The notes under the pieces are model-generated. The model had not been told where the DNA came from, did not search any database, and saw only the letters and a list, made by a program, of their open reading frames with translations. From an uncultured Paludibaculum sp. (GTDB lineage Bacteria; Acidobacteriota; Terriglobia; Bryobacterales; Bryobacteraceae), in NCBI RefSeq assembly GCF_963665245.1, contig NZ_OY762269.1, forward strand, positions 1,990,501-2,054,500: 64,000 nucleotides of DNA. The letters run 5' to 3'. The position numbers and the translations under genes are program-made. Positions 15,656 through 24,970 of this stretch are shown piece by piece (positions within the stretch are counted from its first letter, which is position 1; each line of letters opens with the position of its first letter).

Positions 15656-17174
15656 GTCGCTAGTATGTGATCTGTCCGCATGAGTTCACACGTGATCTGT
15701 CCGTTCGAGCAGAGCGGCGGGCGAGTCTTGGAAGGTGGAAGCCCCCAAGGATTGCCCGGCCGCGGAAGTGGAGCGGATGATGAAGCTACAAGAAGTGCTG
15801 CTGAAGGCCATGGCGAAGAAGATCACATGGTGGAGCGCGGCGGAGATCATCGGAGTGAGCGACCGAACGATGCGACGCTGGCGGGAGAGGCTGGAAGAGC
15901 ACGGCTATTCGGGCTTGGCCGACCGGCGGAAAGGCAGGCCGAGTGACAAGAGGGTGCCCTTGGCGATGGCGGAGGAGGTGTTGCGGCTGTACCAGGAAAC
16001 CTACTATGACCTGAACATGCGGCACTTTCACGAGAAGCTGCGCGAGCAACACGGCATCCAGCTGAGCTACACGTGGGTGCAGAAGGCGCTGCAGGGTGCG
16101 GGCTTGGTGGCCAAGCGGGGTAGGCGGGCCAAGCATCGGCGGAGACGGGAGCCTCGACCGCTGCCGGGGATGCTGCTGCACATCGACGGGAGCAAGCACC
16201 AGTGGTTCAGCGATGAGCGATGGTATGACCTGATCGTGATCCTGGATGATGCGACGAAGGAGATCTACTACGCACAGTTGGTGGAGGAGGAATCGACGCG
16301 GACGGTGATGGCGGGCCTGCGGCATGTGATTGAGTCGAAGGGTCTGTTCTGTGCGTTGTACAGCGACCGGGGCAGCCACTTTTTCGTGACGCCGAAAGCG
16401 GGCGGGAAGGTTGATAAGGGCCGTCTGACGCAGGTTGGGCGAGCGATGAAGGAGTTGGGCGTGCAGATGATCGCGGCCTACTCGCCACAAGCGCGAGGCC
16501 GGTCAGAGCGGAGCTTCGGGACCTGGCAGGGCCGACTGCCACAGGAGTTGCGGCTGGCGGGGATCACCACCGCGGAAAGGGCCAATGAGTTCTTGGCCGA
16601 ACGTTACATTGGCGAGTTCAACGAGAAGTTCACGGTTGAGGCGAAGGAGACAGGGACGGCGTTTCGGAAGACGACGCGCGCCGATCTGAACTGGGTGTTC
16701 ACGGTGCAGACTGAGCGCGTGGTAGATCGGGATAACACGGTGGCGATCGGCGACCAGAGCTGGCAACTGGAGAAGAGCCGTTTCCGCCACTCCCTGGCGA
16801 AGAGCACAGTGACCATTCACGAGCACCTGGATGGAACGGTGTCGATCCGATTTGGACCGCATGTGGTAGGCCGCTACACAGCCGAGGGCGCACGATTGCG
16901 GGACACTCGACAATCACGAAAGGAAGACTGTGGAAAAGGCGGGCCCGAGGAAGCCGAGGAAAACCGCGAGGCGGTTTCCCACGGCTCCCACCGTCCCTTG
17001 GAAATCCCGCCGAGCCGGGATTCCCACTTTCCCACCGCCCCGACGACGACGAGAAAGGTACGTCCGAAGACCCGGAAGCCGCCTTCGGCGAGCAGAAAAG
17101 GATCATCGGGTGCGGTCAACTGATGCGGACAGATCGTGTGTGAATAAAAGCGGACAGATTGACTTACTACCGAC
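15656..17174 (+). mobile_element. IS1202-like (ISNCY) insertion sequence, intact
   Basis: A 1519-bp element between perfect 19-bp direct repeats. Its ends form imperfect inverted repeats beginning GTCGCTAGTA and GTCGGTAGTA. Both ends also carry two copies of an ATCTGTCCG box in inverted orientation (left near 15669 and 15697; right near 17130 and 17153). One plus-strand transposase gene fills it. The perfect duplications and intact frame indicate a recent insertion. Confidence 0.9.
15735..17123 (+). CDS. IS1202-type transposase with integrase (rve) core
   Basis: About 462 residues. An N-terminal helix-turn-helix (WWSAAEIIGVSDRTMRRWRE) is followed by a retroviral-integrase-like DDE core: Asp in LLHIDGSKHQWF, Asp in ALYSDRGSHFF, and Glu in SPQARGRSERSFGTWQ. 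A C-terminal beta domain (VAIGDQSWQLEKSRF, RFGPHVVGRY) resembles other members of the group, and a Lys/Arg/Pro-rich tail follows. A GTG at 15735 gives this length; an ATG pair at 15777 preceded by GGAG is an equally good start. It acts on the ATCTGTCCG-containing ends of its own element. The frame is intact. Confidence 0.88.
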   Translation: MEAPKDCPAAEVERMMKLQEVLLKAMAKKITWWSAAEIIGVSDRTMRRWRERLEEHGYSGLADRRKGRPSDKRVPLAMAEEVLRLYQETYYDLNMRHFHEKLREQHGIQLSYTWVQKALQGAGLVAKRGRRAKHRRRREPRPLPGMLLHIDGSKHQWFSDERWYDLIVILDDATKEIYYAQLVEEESTRTVMAGLRHVIESKGLFCALYSDRGSHFFVTPKAGGKVDKGRLTQVGRAMKELGVQMIAAYSPQARGRSERSFGTWQGRLPQELRLAGITTAERANEFLAERYIGEFNEKFTVEAKETGTAFRKTTRADLNWVFTVQTERVVDRDNTVAIGDQSWQLEKSRFRHSLAKSTVTIHEHLDGTVSIRFGPHVVGRYTAEGARLRDTRQSRKEDCGKGGPEEAEENREAVSHGSHRPLEIPPSRDSHFPTAPTTTRKVRPKTRKPPSASRKGSSGAVN

Positions 17175-17193
17175 ACAGGATGGGGCGCTAATT
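17175..17193 (+). repeat. Right 19-bp direct repeat flanking IS1202-like element
   Basis: Second identical copy of the 19-bp sequence at 15637-15655, marking the right insertion junction. Confidence 0.9.
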
Positions 17194-17284
17194 TGCATCG
17201 TCCAGCGGGCGGGCTCGGGCTGAGCATTCCTGCCGCGGGTCCATTCGCGTCGACCCCATGGTGGCGCTACGCTATGAGTGAGCA

Positions 17285-17806
17285 ATGCAGATCTGGTGTG
17301 TACGGCCCGAGGAGTTCGCGCTGTTGCGCGAGGACCTGATTGAACTTTTGCAGGATGCCGTCGACAGCGGCGCCTCAGTGGGGTTTCTGCCTCCATTGAC
17401 GCGCGAGGCGGCCGATGAATACTGGACCGGCGTGGAACAGCGCCTGCGCAGTCACGGCCTGGAACTGCTGGCGGCGCGCGATGAGTCCGGGATCCTTGGC
17501 TCCGTCCAATTGTCGCTGCCGCCGAACCAGAATGGCCGCCACCGGGCGGAGATCACCAAGCTGCTGGTACACCGGAGAGCGCGGCGACGTGGCGTGGGCC
17601 GCGGGCTGATGAACGCGGTGGAGGTGCAGGCGGCGGCGCTGGGGCGCAAACTGCTGGTGCTGGATACGCGCAAAGGCGACTTCGCCGAGCGGTTGTATGC
17701 CGCGATGGGCTATGTCCGCTTCGGCGAAGTGCCTCGCTATGCACGCAGTGCCAGCGGTGAGCTGCACACCACGGTGTTTTTCTACCGCGACCTTGGGGTC
17801 GAATAG
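17285..17806 (+). CDS. GNAT-family N-acetyltransferase
   Basis: 173 residues with the GCN5-related fold. The acetyl-CoA binding motif A is seen as ITKLLVHRRARRRGVGRGLM (the R/Q-x-x-G-x-G/A loop is RRGVGRG), preceded by the beta-4 strand ILGSVQLSLP, and followed by a typical motif B ending LYAAMGYVRFGEVPRYA. The substrate is not predictable; the nearest described relatives acetylate small amines or antibiotics. It is convergent with the glucan-synthase-like gene, only 10 bp between the stops, and begins shortly after the IS1202-like insertion, which may have separated it from its original upstream region. Confidence 0.88.
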   Translation: MQIWCVRPEEFALLREDLIELLQDAVDSGASVGFLPPLTREAADEYWTGVEQRLRSHGLELLAARDESGILGSVQLSLPPNQNGRHRAEITKLLVHRRARRRGVGRGLMNAVEVQAAALGRKLLVLDTRKGDFAERLYAAMGYVRFGEVPRYARSASGELHTTVFFYRDLGVE

Positions 17807-17816
17807 CGCGCCAGCG

Positions 17817-20800
17817 TCACGCCTCGCCTTCGGCCGGTTTGGCGACCAGCGCGCTCAAGGGGCGGCTGACTTCCAGATCGCGGGGCGCGCGTTCGTGCAA
17901 CAGACGTTCGGTGGCCTGGACGCGCTCGTCCTCGTGGAACAGGTCCTGCATGCGGTGGTTTAGTAGGAGATCCGTCGCGGCCAACAGACTCATGCCGTGG
18001 TGGTGCGCCATCCAGCAGCGGACCAGACTGTACTCGCCCAGGATGTCTTCGCGCTGGACGGAATAGTCGGCGGCTTCATAGAAGCCGCGCTGGCTGAGCC
18101 AGCCCAGTTTACGCATGTGCCGCAGGTTCTCGAAGGCCGCGCGCGGCGCGACCATCAGAGCCAGGAAGGTGGCGTAGGGCGAGACGACCGGCGCGGAATG
18201 GCAGTGTGGATTCAGGGCGACGGTGGGCACGCCCAAGGCCGCGTAAGGATACTCGGCCTGATCGGTCGCATAGCCGTAGGCGGTTTCCGAACGGCCCCAG
18301 GGTGAGCCGGGCAGACGCGCGTCCTTCTGCTGCACGGCGACGACGCCCTGGCAGGTGAGCTCCAGTAGAGTGTCGCGGTGGTGGCGCATCCAGATCCTGG
18401 GCATCAGGTATTCGAACATGGTGCCCGACCAGGAGAGCAGCAGCCGGTAGCCGTGGCGCATCGTGTGGGAGCGGCCCAGGTGGAACCAGGCTTCCGTGGG
18501 GATGTCGTTCTTGGCGATGGCGACGAACACGGCCATGCGCGCTTCGGAAGCGAGCTGGTCGTAGCAGGAAGGGTGCAGCTTGCCGGTCTGGATGTCCCAA
18601 CCGATGGCCAGGACCTTCTTGCGCGGCCGGTAGAGGAATTTGAAGTCCATCTCAGAGACCAGGCGATTGGCGATGCGTTCGATGGCCTTGAGGCGACGAG
18701 TGGAACTGGCTGGTTTGACGCGCGCTTCGCGCAGGCGATCGAGCAGTTGCTCGGCCCACCAGGCGGACCGGCTTTGGACGAACTCGAGCCGGCGGGCGAT
18801 GGGCGCGGCGAGACCTTCCAGTTCCGCCAGCGGCCAGTACTGCTCGTTCACATCGAGGGTTCTGGCGTAACGGAGCAGTTCGGCGGTCAGGCGCGGCTCT
18901 TCCTCGGCCAGCACCTCAATGTGGTCGAGGATGCCCTGGCGAAGGCGCGCGGATGAGGGCGGAGTGTCCGCCCACTGGCGGCAGGCCTGGGCGAGGGTCC
19001 AGAGGCAGACGGCGAGGTTGCCGCTGTCGACGGTGGAGACTTCCTCGGGGAGCATGGCGGCGAGGGTTCGCGTGTCGTACCAGTTGAGGAAATGACCGCG
19101 GTGGCGCTGCATGCGGAGCATGGCCAGCAGGGTCCGGCGGGTCAACTGAGTGAACCTGGGCAGGGAGAGGTAGCCGAGTTCCGTGGCCGCCACGCGCGCG
19201 TTGAGTAGCAGGCCGAGGTTGGTGGGCGAGATGCGATCGGCCGCGCGCAGGCCCTGCTCGCGCACGTTGTCGGGAATCAGGTAGTGGTTGTCAGCCGTGC
19301 TGAACTCCTGGAAGTAGCGCCAGGTGCGCAGGCTGAGGCCGCGCAATTCCGCTGTCTCGGATGTGGTGAGGGCCTTGATGTGGGAGGCCGGCTGACTGTT
19401 CAACCAGCGGGACACCAGCGGCGACAGCAGCCACAGGACCAGTATCGGGAAGGCAGCTTGCAAGGCGTCTTCCGCGAAGGCCACCAGGCAGCAGGTCATG
19501 ATCATCACCAGCAGCGGGGTGCCGGCGAGATAGACGTCGGCGGGCGCGCGCTTGCGGCGGACCGTCTCGGCCTGAGCGGCTGTCTCCCACTCCAGCATCC
19601 GCTTACGCGTAATGCGGGTTCTGATGAGAGAGCGCGCGATGGCGTCGAGAGAGACGCAGCTTTGATGGACGAGGAATGTGAGCTGCAGCAGCGCCTCCAG
19701 GTGGTCGCGCACAAAGGCAGCCGCGGCGTCCTTCAGCGGCGCTGCCAGTTTGGCGGGCCGCAGGCGCAGGGGCAGTAGCAACAGCGACGTGTAGGCGGGA
19801 ATCAGGAACAAGGCGACGCTGGTCAGGGTCCAGTAGAGCGCGGGCCCCGGCAGGAAGAACCAGCCAGCCAGCATCAGTGTCAGAGTGGCTGGCTGGATTA
19901 GGCTGCGCCGTAGGTTATCAAGGATCTTCCAGCGCGAGATGATCGGGATGGGATTGGCGATGGCGCGGCCAAAGAAGTCCGGCACGATGGGCAGCAGCCA
20001 GCGCATGATCTGCCAATCGCCGCGCACCCAGCGATGCTGCCGCCGGCTGTAGGCGCTGAAGTGCGATGGGTAATCGTCCACCACTTCGATGTCCGACGCC
20101 AGCCCGGCGCGCGCGTAGATGCCCTCGATCAGGTCGTGGCTCAAGAGCGTATTGCAGGGGAAGCGGTTCTCCAGCACCGTGCGGAAGACGTCGATGTCGT
20201 AGATGCCTTTGCCGGTGAAGATCCCTTCCCCGAAGAGATCCTGATAGACATCGGAGACGGCGCGGGTGTAGATGTCGAAGCCCGTCTGGCCCGAGTAGAT
20301 GGAGGCGAGGCGGCTGCGCGAGGCGGAACGGACACAGACGCTCACACGGGGCTGCAGAACGCCGTAGCCGGCCACCACGATCCTGGTCGCGGGATCGACT
20401 TCCGGGCGATGCAGCGGATGGGCCATGGTGCCCGCCAGTCTGGCTGCCGCGCCTCGGGGCAACTGCGTGTCGGTATCCAGTGTGATGACGTAGCGAGCCT
20501 GGCAGATGGTCTCCATGTCGCCGGTCTTCACCGGAAACGGGTCGGAGGCGCCACGCAGAAAGCGGTTGAGGTCGAGGAGCTTTCCGCGCTTTCGCTCCCA
20601 ACCCATCCACTTGCCCTCGGATGGATTGAACGCCCGCTGGCGGTGCAGCAGGAAGAACGGCTTGCCGCCCGCGTGGCCATACCGCTGATTCAGTTCGTCG
20701 ATCAGGAGCGCGCAGATGCCGGCGAGTTCGTCGCGTTCATCCACTTGCCGGGAAGAGTCCGGCGTGTCGGTGAGCAGGCCGAAGTGGAGATTGGGCCCGC

Positions 20801-21947
20801 GATTGGCGAGGAAGCGCACTTCCAGGTCGCGCACCAGAGCGTCGACCTGGCGCCGGTTCAGCAGGAGTGTGGGCACCACGACGAGCGTTGCGGCGTCTTT
20901 GGGGATGCCCTCGGAGAAATCGAGCTTCGGCAGCGCACGCGTCTCGGCGAAGTGGCTGACCAGGGCGTTCATGAAATGGACGGCCGCATGGCTGGCTGGC
21001 AGCAGGGTCAGCAGGATTCCGCCCAGCAGCGGTGTCATCGTGTTCAAGCCGCTGAGCAGCAGAGCGACGATGAGGAACGTGGAGATCTCCACTCCGCACA
21101 GATAGACGGCCGTGGGGTTGTCGCGAATCCAGGCCGTGGCCCGTTCTGTCCAGGGCGCGCGGTAGGCGATGCGCTGTTCCAGCGCGGACCGGCCTTCGCA
21201 GATCAGATAGTAGCCACAGTGGCGCTGTCGGGGACCCGTGCCTTCGCTGGCCAGGGCGATGGCGGCCTCGGCCACGGCGCGCTCGTCGGTGGCGGAGTGT
21301 GTGGCGAGTTTCGCGACCTGGCGCCTGTACTGATCGCGGCTCTCGTAGTCCATCGACAGGTAAGCGCCGGCGGGATCGCGAGACAGAATCGCATCGACCG
21401 GATTCACGCTCTCGAACAGTTCTTTCCAGGGTGCCTCGCCCAGCAGACGCAGGGAATCGATCGTCTGGTCGAGTGGCGGGCAGGTCCCGCCTTGGGCGGT
21501 GAGTTCCGCCGCTTCGGCCACGCGATGCAGCAGCACCAATTGCAGTGCGGGCTTGAAGGCCCAGATCTCACCCATCTCCAGGTCGCATTCCTGAATGAGC
21601 GCCGAGGCGAACGCCACAAACTCCTCTTCGTGGAACACGCCTTGCTGTACGTTGTCGAACAGTTCCGCCGCCAGCAGCACGCGGGCATCCCCGCACGCAT
21701 GGGGCTGCCTGCGGAACCCGTGGACCGCCTCTTCGGCCTCGATCAGGGCGGTGCGCAGAAGATGGGACGAATCGCGAATGGCGGCGTTGTCGACGTGCGC
21801 ATGCGCGAGATCACGAAGGGCCGCGCGGATCTGCTTCAGTATCTTCTCGGGCCTGTGACTGCGGTCCCGCTTGGTTGGCGTCCACTGCGCGACCTCGCGG
21901 CGGACGATCTCTTCCCAGTCGTTTGTTGTCTGCTTCTCAATGAGCAT
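17817..21947 (-). CDS. Cyclic beta-1,2-glucan synthase-like protein lacking GH94 domain
   Basis: 1376 residues, about half the length of NdvB/Cgs (~2800). An N-terminal helical domain (1-~260) is followed by membrane spans near 275-330 (FLIVALLLSGLNTMTPLLGG). A GT84-type glycosyltransferase core carries ITLDTDTQLPRGAA, LLSHDLIEGIYAR and RRQHRWVRGDWQIMRW. Further membrane spans lie near 680-850. A C-terminal glycoamylase-like (PF10091-type) domain has AIGWDIQTG, LSWSGTMFEYLMP and RCWMAHHHGMSLLA. NdvB transfers glucose from UDP-glucose and cyclises the beta-1,2-glucan; its GH94 phosphorylase half, absent here, sets chain length. The frame ends cleanly 10 bp from the convergent GNAT gene. The ABC exporter gene is 8 bp upstream in the same operon. 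Confidence 0.85.
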   Translation of the reverse strand: MLIEKQTTNDWEEIVRREVAQWTPTKRDRSHRPEKILKQIRAALRDLAHAHVDNAAIRDSSHLLRTALIEAEEAVHGFRRQPHACGDARVLLAAELFDNVQQGVFHEEEFVAFASALIQECDLEMGEIWAFKPALQLVLLHRVAEAAELTAQGGTCPPLDQTIDSLRLLGEAPWKELFESVNPVDAILSRDPAGAYLSMDYESRDQYRRQVAKLATHSATDERAVAEAAIALASEGTGPRQRHCGYYLICEGRSALEQRIAYRAPWTERATAWIRDNPTAVYLCGVEISTFLIVALLLSGLNTMTPLLGGILLTLLPASHAAVHFMNALVSHFAETRALPKLDFSEGIPKDAATLVVVPTLLLNRRQVDALVRDLEVRFLANRGPNLHFGLLTDTPDSSRQVDERDELAGICALLIDELNQRYGHAGGKPFFLLHRQRAFNPSEGKWMGWERKRGKLLDLNRFLRGASDPFPVKTGDMETICQARYVITLDTDTQLPRGAAARLAGTMAHPLHRPEVDPATRIVVAGYGVLQPRVSVCVRSASRSRLASIYSGQTGFDIYTRAVSDVYQDLFGEGIFTGKGIYDIDVFRTVLENRFPCNTLLSHDLIEGIYARAGLASDIEVVDDYPSHFSAYSRRQHRWVRGDWQIMRWLLPIVPDFFGRAIANPIPIISRWKILDNLRRSLIQPATLTLMLAGWFFLPGPALYWTLTSVALFLIPAYTSLLLLPLRLRPAKLAAPLKDAAAAFVRDHLEALLQLTFLVHQSCVSLDAIARSLIRTRITRKRMLEWETAAQAETVRRKRAPADVYLAGTPLLVMIMTCCLVAFAEDALQAAFPILVLWLLSPLVSRWLNSQPASHIKALTTSETAELRGLSLRTWRYFQEFSTADNHYLIPDNVREQGLRAADRISPTNLGLLLNARVAATELGYLSLPRFTQLTRRTLLAMLRMQRHRGHFLNWYDTRTLAAMLPEEVSTVDSGNLAVCLWTLAQACRQWADTPPSSARLRQGILDHIEVLAEEEPRLTAELLRYARTLDVNEQYWPLAELEGLAAPIARRLEFVQSRSAWWAEQLLDRLREARVKPASSTRRLKAIERIANRLVSEMDFKFLYRPRKKVLAIGWDIQTGKLHPSCYDQLASEARMAVFVAIAKNDIPTEAWFHLGRSHTMRHGYRLLLSWSGTMFEYLMPRIWMRHHRDTLLELTCQGVVAVQQKDARLPGSPWGRSETAYGYATDQAEYPYAALGVPTVALNPHCHSAPVVSPYATFLALMVAPRAAFENLRHMRKLGWLSQRGFYEAADYSVQREDILGEYSLVRCWMAHHHGMSLLAATDLLLNHRMQDLFHEDERVQATERLLHERAPRDLEVSRPLSALVAKPAEGEA

Positions 21948-21955
21948 GGTTTCCC

Positions 21956-23803
21956 CTAGCGATAACTTGCAGCCTGCAGTTCAAACATGGCGGAGTACCG
22001 GCCTCCTTCGGCCAGCAATCGTTCGTGGCATCCTTCTTCCACCACACGACCGCCTTCGAGGACCAGAATGCGGTCGGCCATGCGTACGGTGGAGAATCGA
22101 TGCGAGATCAGCAATGCGGTCTTGCCTTGCGTCAACGAGGCAAAGCGTTGGAACAAGTCGTACTCTGAGCGGGCGTCGAGGGCCGCCGCCGGTTCATCCA
22201 GAATCAGAAATTGCGCTTCCCGCAGATAGGCCCGGGCCAGCGCGACCTTCTGCCACTCACCGCCGGAAAGGTCCACTCCGCCCTCAAAGCGCCGGCCCAG
22301 TTGCTGGCCAAGACCGCGAGGAAGGCGCCGGATGACATCGGCGGCGAGGCTCTTCCGGGCGGCCTGATGGATGCGTTCTTCCGCGCTGGCGCCGGTCATA
22401 TCGATCTGTCCGACGGCGATGTTCTCGCGCGCCGTCATTTCGTAACGGACGAAGTCCTGGAAGATGACTCCGATCTGGGCATGTAGACTCTCAAGGTCGT
22501 AGTCGCGCAGGTCCACGCCGTCCAGCAGAATTCTGCCTTCGGTGGGGTCATACAGACGCGTCAGCAGCTTGACCAGTGTCGTCTTACCCTGCCCGTTCTC
22601 GCCCACAAGCGCAACGCGTTCACCGGCGGCGAGATGCAGATCCAGCCCATCGATGATGCGTCGCGGGTTGCCGGGATAGGCAAACGACACGTGCTCCAAC
22701 CGGAAGCCATCCTGGATGGCCCGGGGCGCTGTCAGGGCACCCGGTTTCGATGCAATGCACGGCTGGACCGCGAAGAAGTCGAGAAGATCGGTGAGGAACA
22801 GTGCCTGGTCGGCGATGCTCGCAAATGTGGAGAAGATCGACTGAATGTTTGCGCTGGCGCCGGCAATTGCACCGGCCAGGAAGGTCATGGAGCCTGGCGT
22901 GATGGTCCCCGTCGCCGCGCGCCACACAACGAAGGCGTAAGCGCCGTAGTAGCCGCATGTAGTCAATAAGGAGAGCATCGCGCCAGCGAATAGCCGGCGG
23001 CGGGCCAGCGTCAGGTTCTGTTCGTAGATGTCATCGGACAGTTTTTGAAACTCGCCGGTGAAATGATCGGCCAGATTGAAGAGCTTCAACTCCTTGGCCG
23101 ATTCGCGGCTCGCCCCTAATACGCGCAGGTAATCCAACTGGCGCCGCACGGGTGTCTGGCGAAGGCTGAGCGAATAACCGAGGAAGGCGAAGTGGCTTTC
23201 GCCCAGAAACGCCGGGACAATGCAGACGATCAACAACAACAGAAGCCACGGTGAGAACCAAAGGATCGTGGCACAAAAGCCGGCGGCCATGACGACCTGC
23301 TGCAACAAGGTCCCGGTGGCATGAACCATGCCGATGCGATCGGTCGCCTGGACTCGCGCGCGTTCGAGCTTGTCGTAGAAGACCGGATCCTCGTAGCTGA
23401 GCAGGTCGAGCCGCGCGGCCTTCTCCATGATGCGGACGCTGAGATGACGGCTGAAGCGGTCGGCCACCAGACTGTCGAGGAAGCCGACGGTGCGGCCGGT
23501 GATTCCGCCCAGCAGAGCCAGTCCGAATTCGGCGGCGACCCAATACCAGAAGAGGTGTGGTAACGGCTGCCCCTTGGATACTTGTACGACGCCGTCAACG
23601 ATCATTTTGGAGACGGCCAGCATGGCGATCGGAACCGTGGAGGCAAGCAGACGCAGCGCCAGGTTCGAGCTCACCACCAGCGGTCCGGACTGCCAGACGA
23701 TCTTCAATACCGGAGGGATATTCCGAAGGGCGCGGGCCCGTTGCGCCCACTGTTTCGATTTTTGGGATTCTGAATGATCGAGATTGTGATCAATGGCGGT
23801 CAC
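21956..23803 (-). CDS. ABC exporter, fused permease and ATPase
   Basis: 615 residues. The N-terminal half is a six-span type I exporter domain (about 45-340). The C-terminal nucleotide-binding domain has Walker A VGENGQGKTTLVKLL, signature LSGGEWQK, Walker B FLILDEPAAALD and the switch His in LLISHRFSTV. Such half-transporters work as homodimers. It is followed after 8 bp by the glucan-synthase-like gene, which mirrors the ndvA/ndvB partnership in which the exporter moves the glucan to the periplasm; that substrate is an inference from context. Other ABCB-like exporters for lipids or peptides are similar in sequence, so the assignment to NdvA is not proven. Confidence 0.87.
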   Translation of the reverse strand: MTAIDHNLDHSESQKSKQWAQRARALRNIPPVLKIVWQSGPLVVSSNLALRLLASTVPIAMLAVSKMIVDGVVQVSKGQPLPHLFWYWVAAEFGLALLGGITGRTVGFLDSLVADRFSRHLSVRIMEKAARLDLLSYEDPVFYDKLERARVQATDRIGMVHATGTLLQQVVMAAGFCATILWFSPWLLLLLIVCIVPAFLGESHFAFLGYSLSLRQTPVRRQLDYLRVLGASRESAKELKLFNLADHFTGEFQKLSDDIYEQNLTLARRRLFAGAMLSLLTTCGYYGAYAFVVWRAATGTITPGSMTFLAGAIAGASANIQSIFSTFASIADQALFLTDLLDFFAVQPCIASKPGALTAPRAIQDGFRLEHVSFAYPGNPRRIIDGLDLHLAAGERVALVGENGQGKTTLVKLLTRLYDPTEGRILLDGVDLRDYDLESLHAQIGVIFQDFVRYEMTARENIAVGQIDMTGASAEERIHQAARKSLAADVIRRLPRGLGQQLGRRFEGGVDLSGGEWQKVALARAYLREAQFLILDEPAAALDARSEYDLFQRFASLTQGKTALLISHRFSTVRMADRILVLEGGRVVEEGCHERLLAEGGRYSAMFELQAASYR

Positions 23804-24014
23804 TTAAGTCTCCAGTAACCATTCCGTCAGCCGGTAAAAAATACCGACACTTCGAGCGGGCTGCCGGAATACGGCTGAAACCAAAGCCCACAACTCCGCG
23901 CCAAGGCAACGCTTGCCATTTAGCTAGCAACCGGACGGCCAAAGGATAGGATGGGGGGCGGCGTGGCGGAGAGGCCACGCCATTTTCGGGTGGGGAGAAA
24001 AGCGAGGAAGCGGA

Positions 24015-24899
24015 TTAACCCTTGAGATCGGCGAAGGCGGATTCAATTTCCTGCCTTGCTTCCGGGCCAATTGGCGTAAGCGGTAATCGTACGGGGCCGC
24101 CGTAAAATCCATTTAAGTCCATGGCATGCTTCAAGCCGGGGATGCCATACTTTGTCGTAACGAGCACGGCCGCGCGAGCGATGCGGCGCTGCCAATCCAT
24201 GGCCGCTTCGGTCTCGCGCTGGCGATGCGCCTCCCAAATGGCGATTGTGGAGTAGGGAGCGGCGTTGGCATAGGCGAGGACGGCACCGACCGCGCCGACG
24301 GCCAAGGACGGGGCGAGGGTCGGCGCGGAGCCCACGAGTACCTGAAATCCGGGCTTTGTTTCCCGAATCATTTGCATGACCTTTTCAATATTACCGGAGC
24401 TCTCCTTGATCGCGATGACATTCGGGTGGTGGCTCAGGCTGTTTACAGCATCCGCGGGGATATCGACACCGGTAGCCTGCGGCCAGTTGTAGATCATCAG
24501 CGGGATTTTCGTCTGGTCCGCCACGCTGCGGTAGTAGAGGGTCTGCGCGGCCGAATTGTTGATCAGGTTCTTGTAGTAGTGCGGCGTCCGCACCATGGCG
24601 GCTTTGTATCCCATTTCGGCCGCACGGTTGGTCAGCATCACGGTCTCGCGGACGCTCTCCACCCCGGTGCCTGCCATCAGGATCTTGTCTGACGCGGCGT
24701 ACTTCGCCACCAGTTCGAACATGCGCAACTTCTCTTCCACCGTCAGGTGGACGCTCTCGCCCGTCGATCCGCAGACGACATAGCCCGCCAAGCCGGTCTT
24801 GTTCCACTTCGCCATGTTGTGTTCGACCTTGGCCGTGTAGATGTCGCCTTCATGGTTGAAGGGCGTGGCGATGGGTGGGAAGATGCCGTGTAGTTTCAT
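24015..24899 (-). CDS. DapA-family (DHDPS/NAL) aldolase
   Basis: 294 residues forming a TIM-barrel class I aldolase of the dihydrodipicolinate synthase/N-acetylneuraminate lyase family. The Schiff-base Lys is in NVIAIKESSGN, the catalytic Tyr in LMIYNWPQATG, and the substrate carboxylate loop is CGSTGES in place of the common GTTGE. The mammalian 4-hydroxy-2-oxoglutarate aldolase group has a similar loop and YNxP motif, so an oxo-acid aldolase is as likely as a lysine-pathway enzyme. It follows the atp operon on the same strand but a strong terminator lies between them, so it is probably transcribed independently. No lysine genes are adjacent. Confidence 0.83.
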   Translation of the reverse strand: MKLHGIFPPIATPFNHEGDIYTAKVEHNMAKWNKTGLAGYVVCGSTGESVHLTVEEKLRMFELVAKYAASDKILMAGTGVESVRETVMLTNRAAEMGYKAAMVRTPHYYKNLINNSAAQTLYYRSVADQTKIPLMIYNWPQATGVDIPADAVNSLSHHPNVIAIKESSGNIEKVMQMIRETKPGFQVLVGSAPTLAPSLAVGAVGAVLAYANAAPYSTIAIWEAHRQRETEAAMDWQRRIARAAVLVTTKYGIPGLKHAMDLNGFYGGPVRLPLTPIGPEARQEIESAFADLKG

Positions 24900-24918
24900 T
24901 GCGCTCTCTCTTCATGAT

Positions 24919-24949
24919 AGAAAAAGGCCCGGCACGAGGCCGGGCCTTT
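24919..24949 (-). terminator. Rho-independent terminator of the atp operon
   Basis: On the minus strand, an 11-bp G+C-rich stem (AAAGGCCCGGC pairing with GCCGGGCCTTT) closes a short loop and is followed directly by a run of T. It lies 22 bp after the atpE stop and just before the DapA-family gene, so it separates the two units. Confidence 0.9.
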
Positions 24950-24970
24950 CTGGAACCGCCGAAGCGGAAA

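Noticed and set aside
20034..21959. 641-codon plus-strand open frame opposite the glucan-synthase-like gene
   Set aside because: No recognisable domain, and it is fully covered by a well-supported gene on the other strand.
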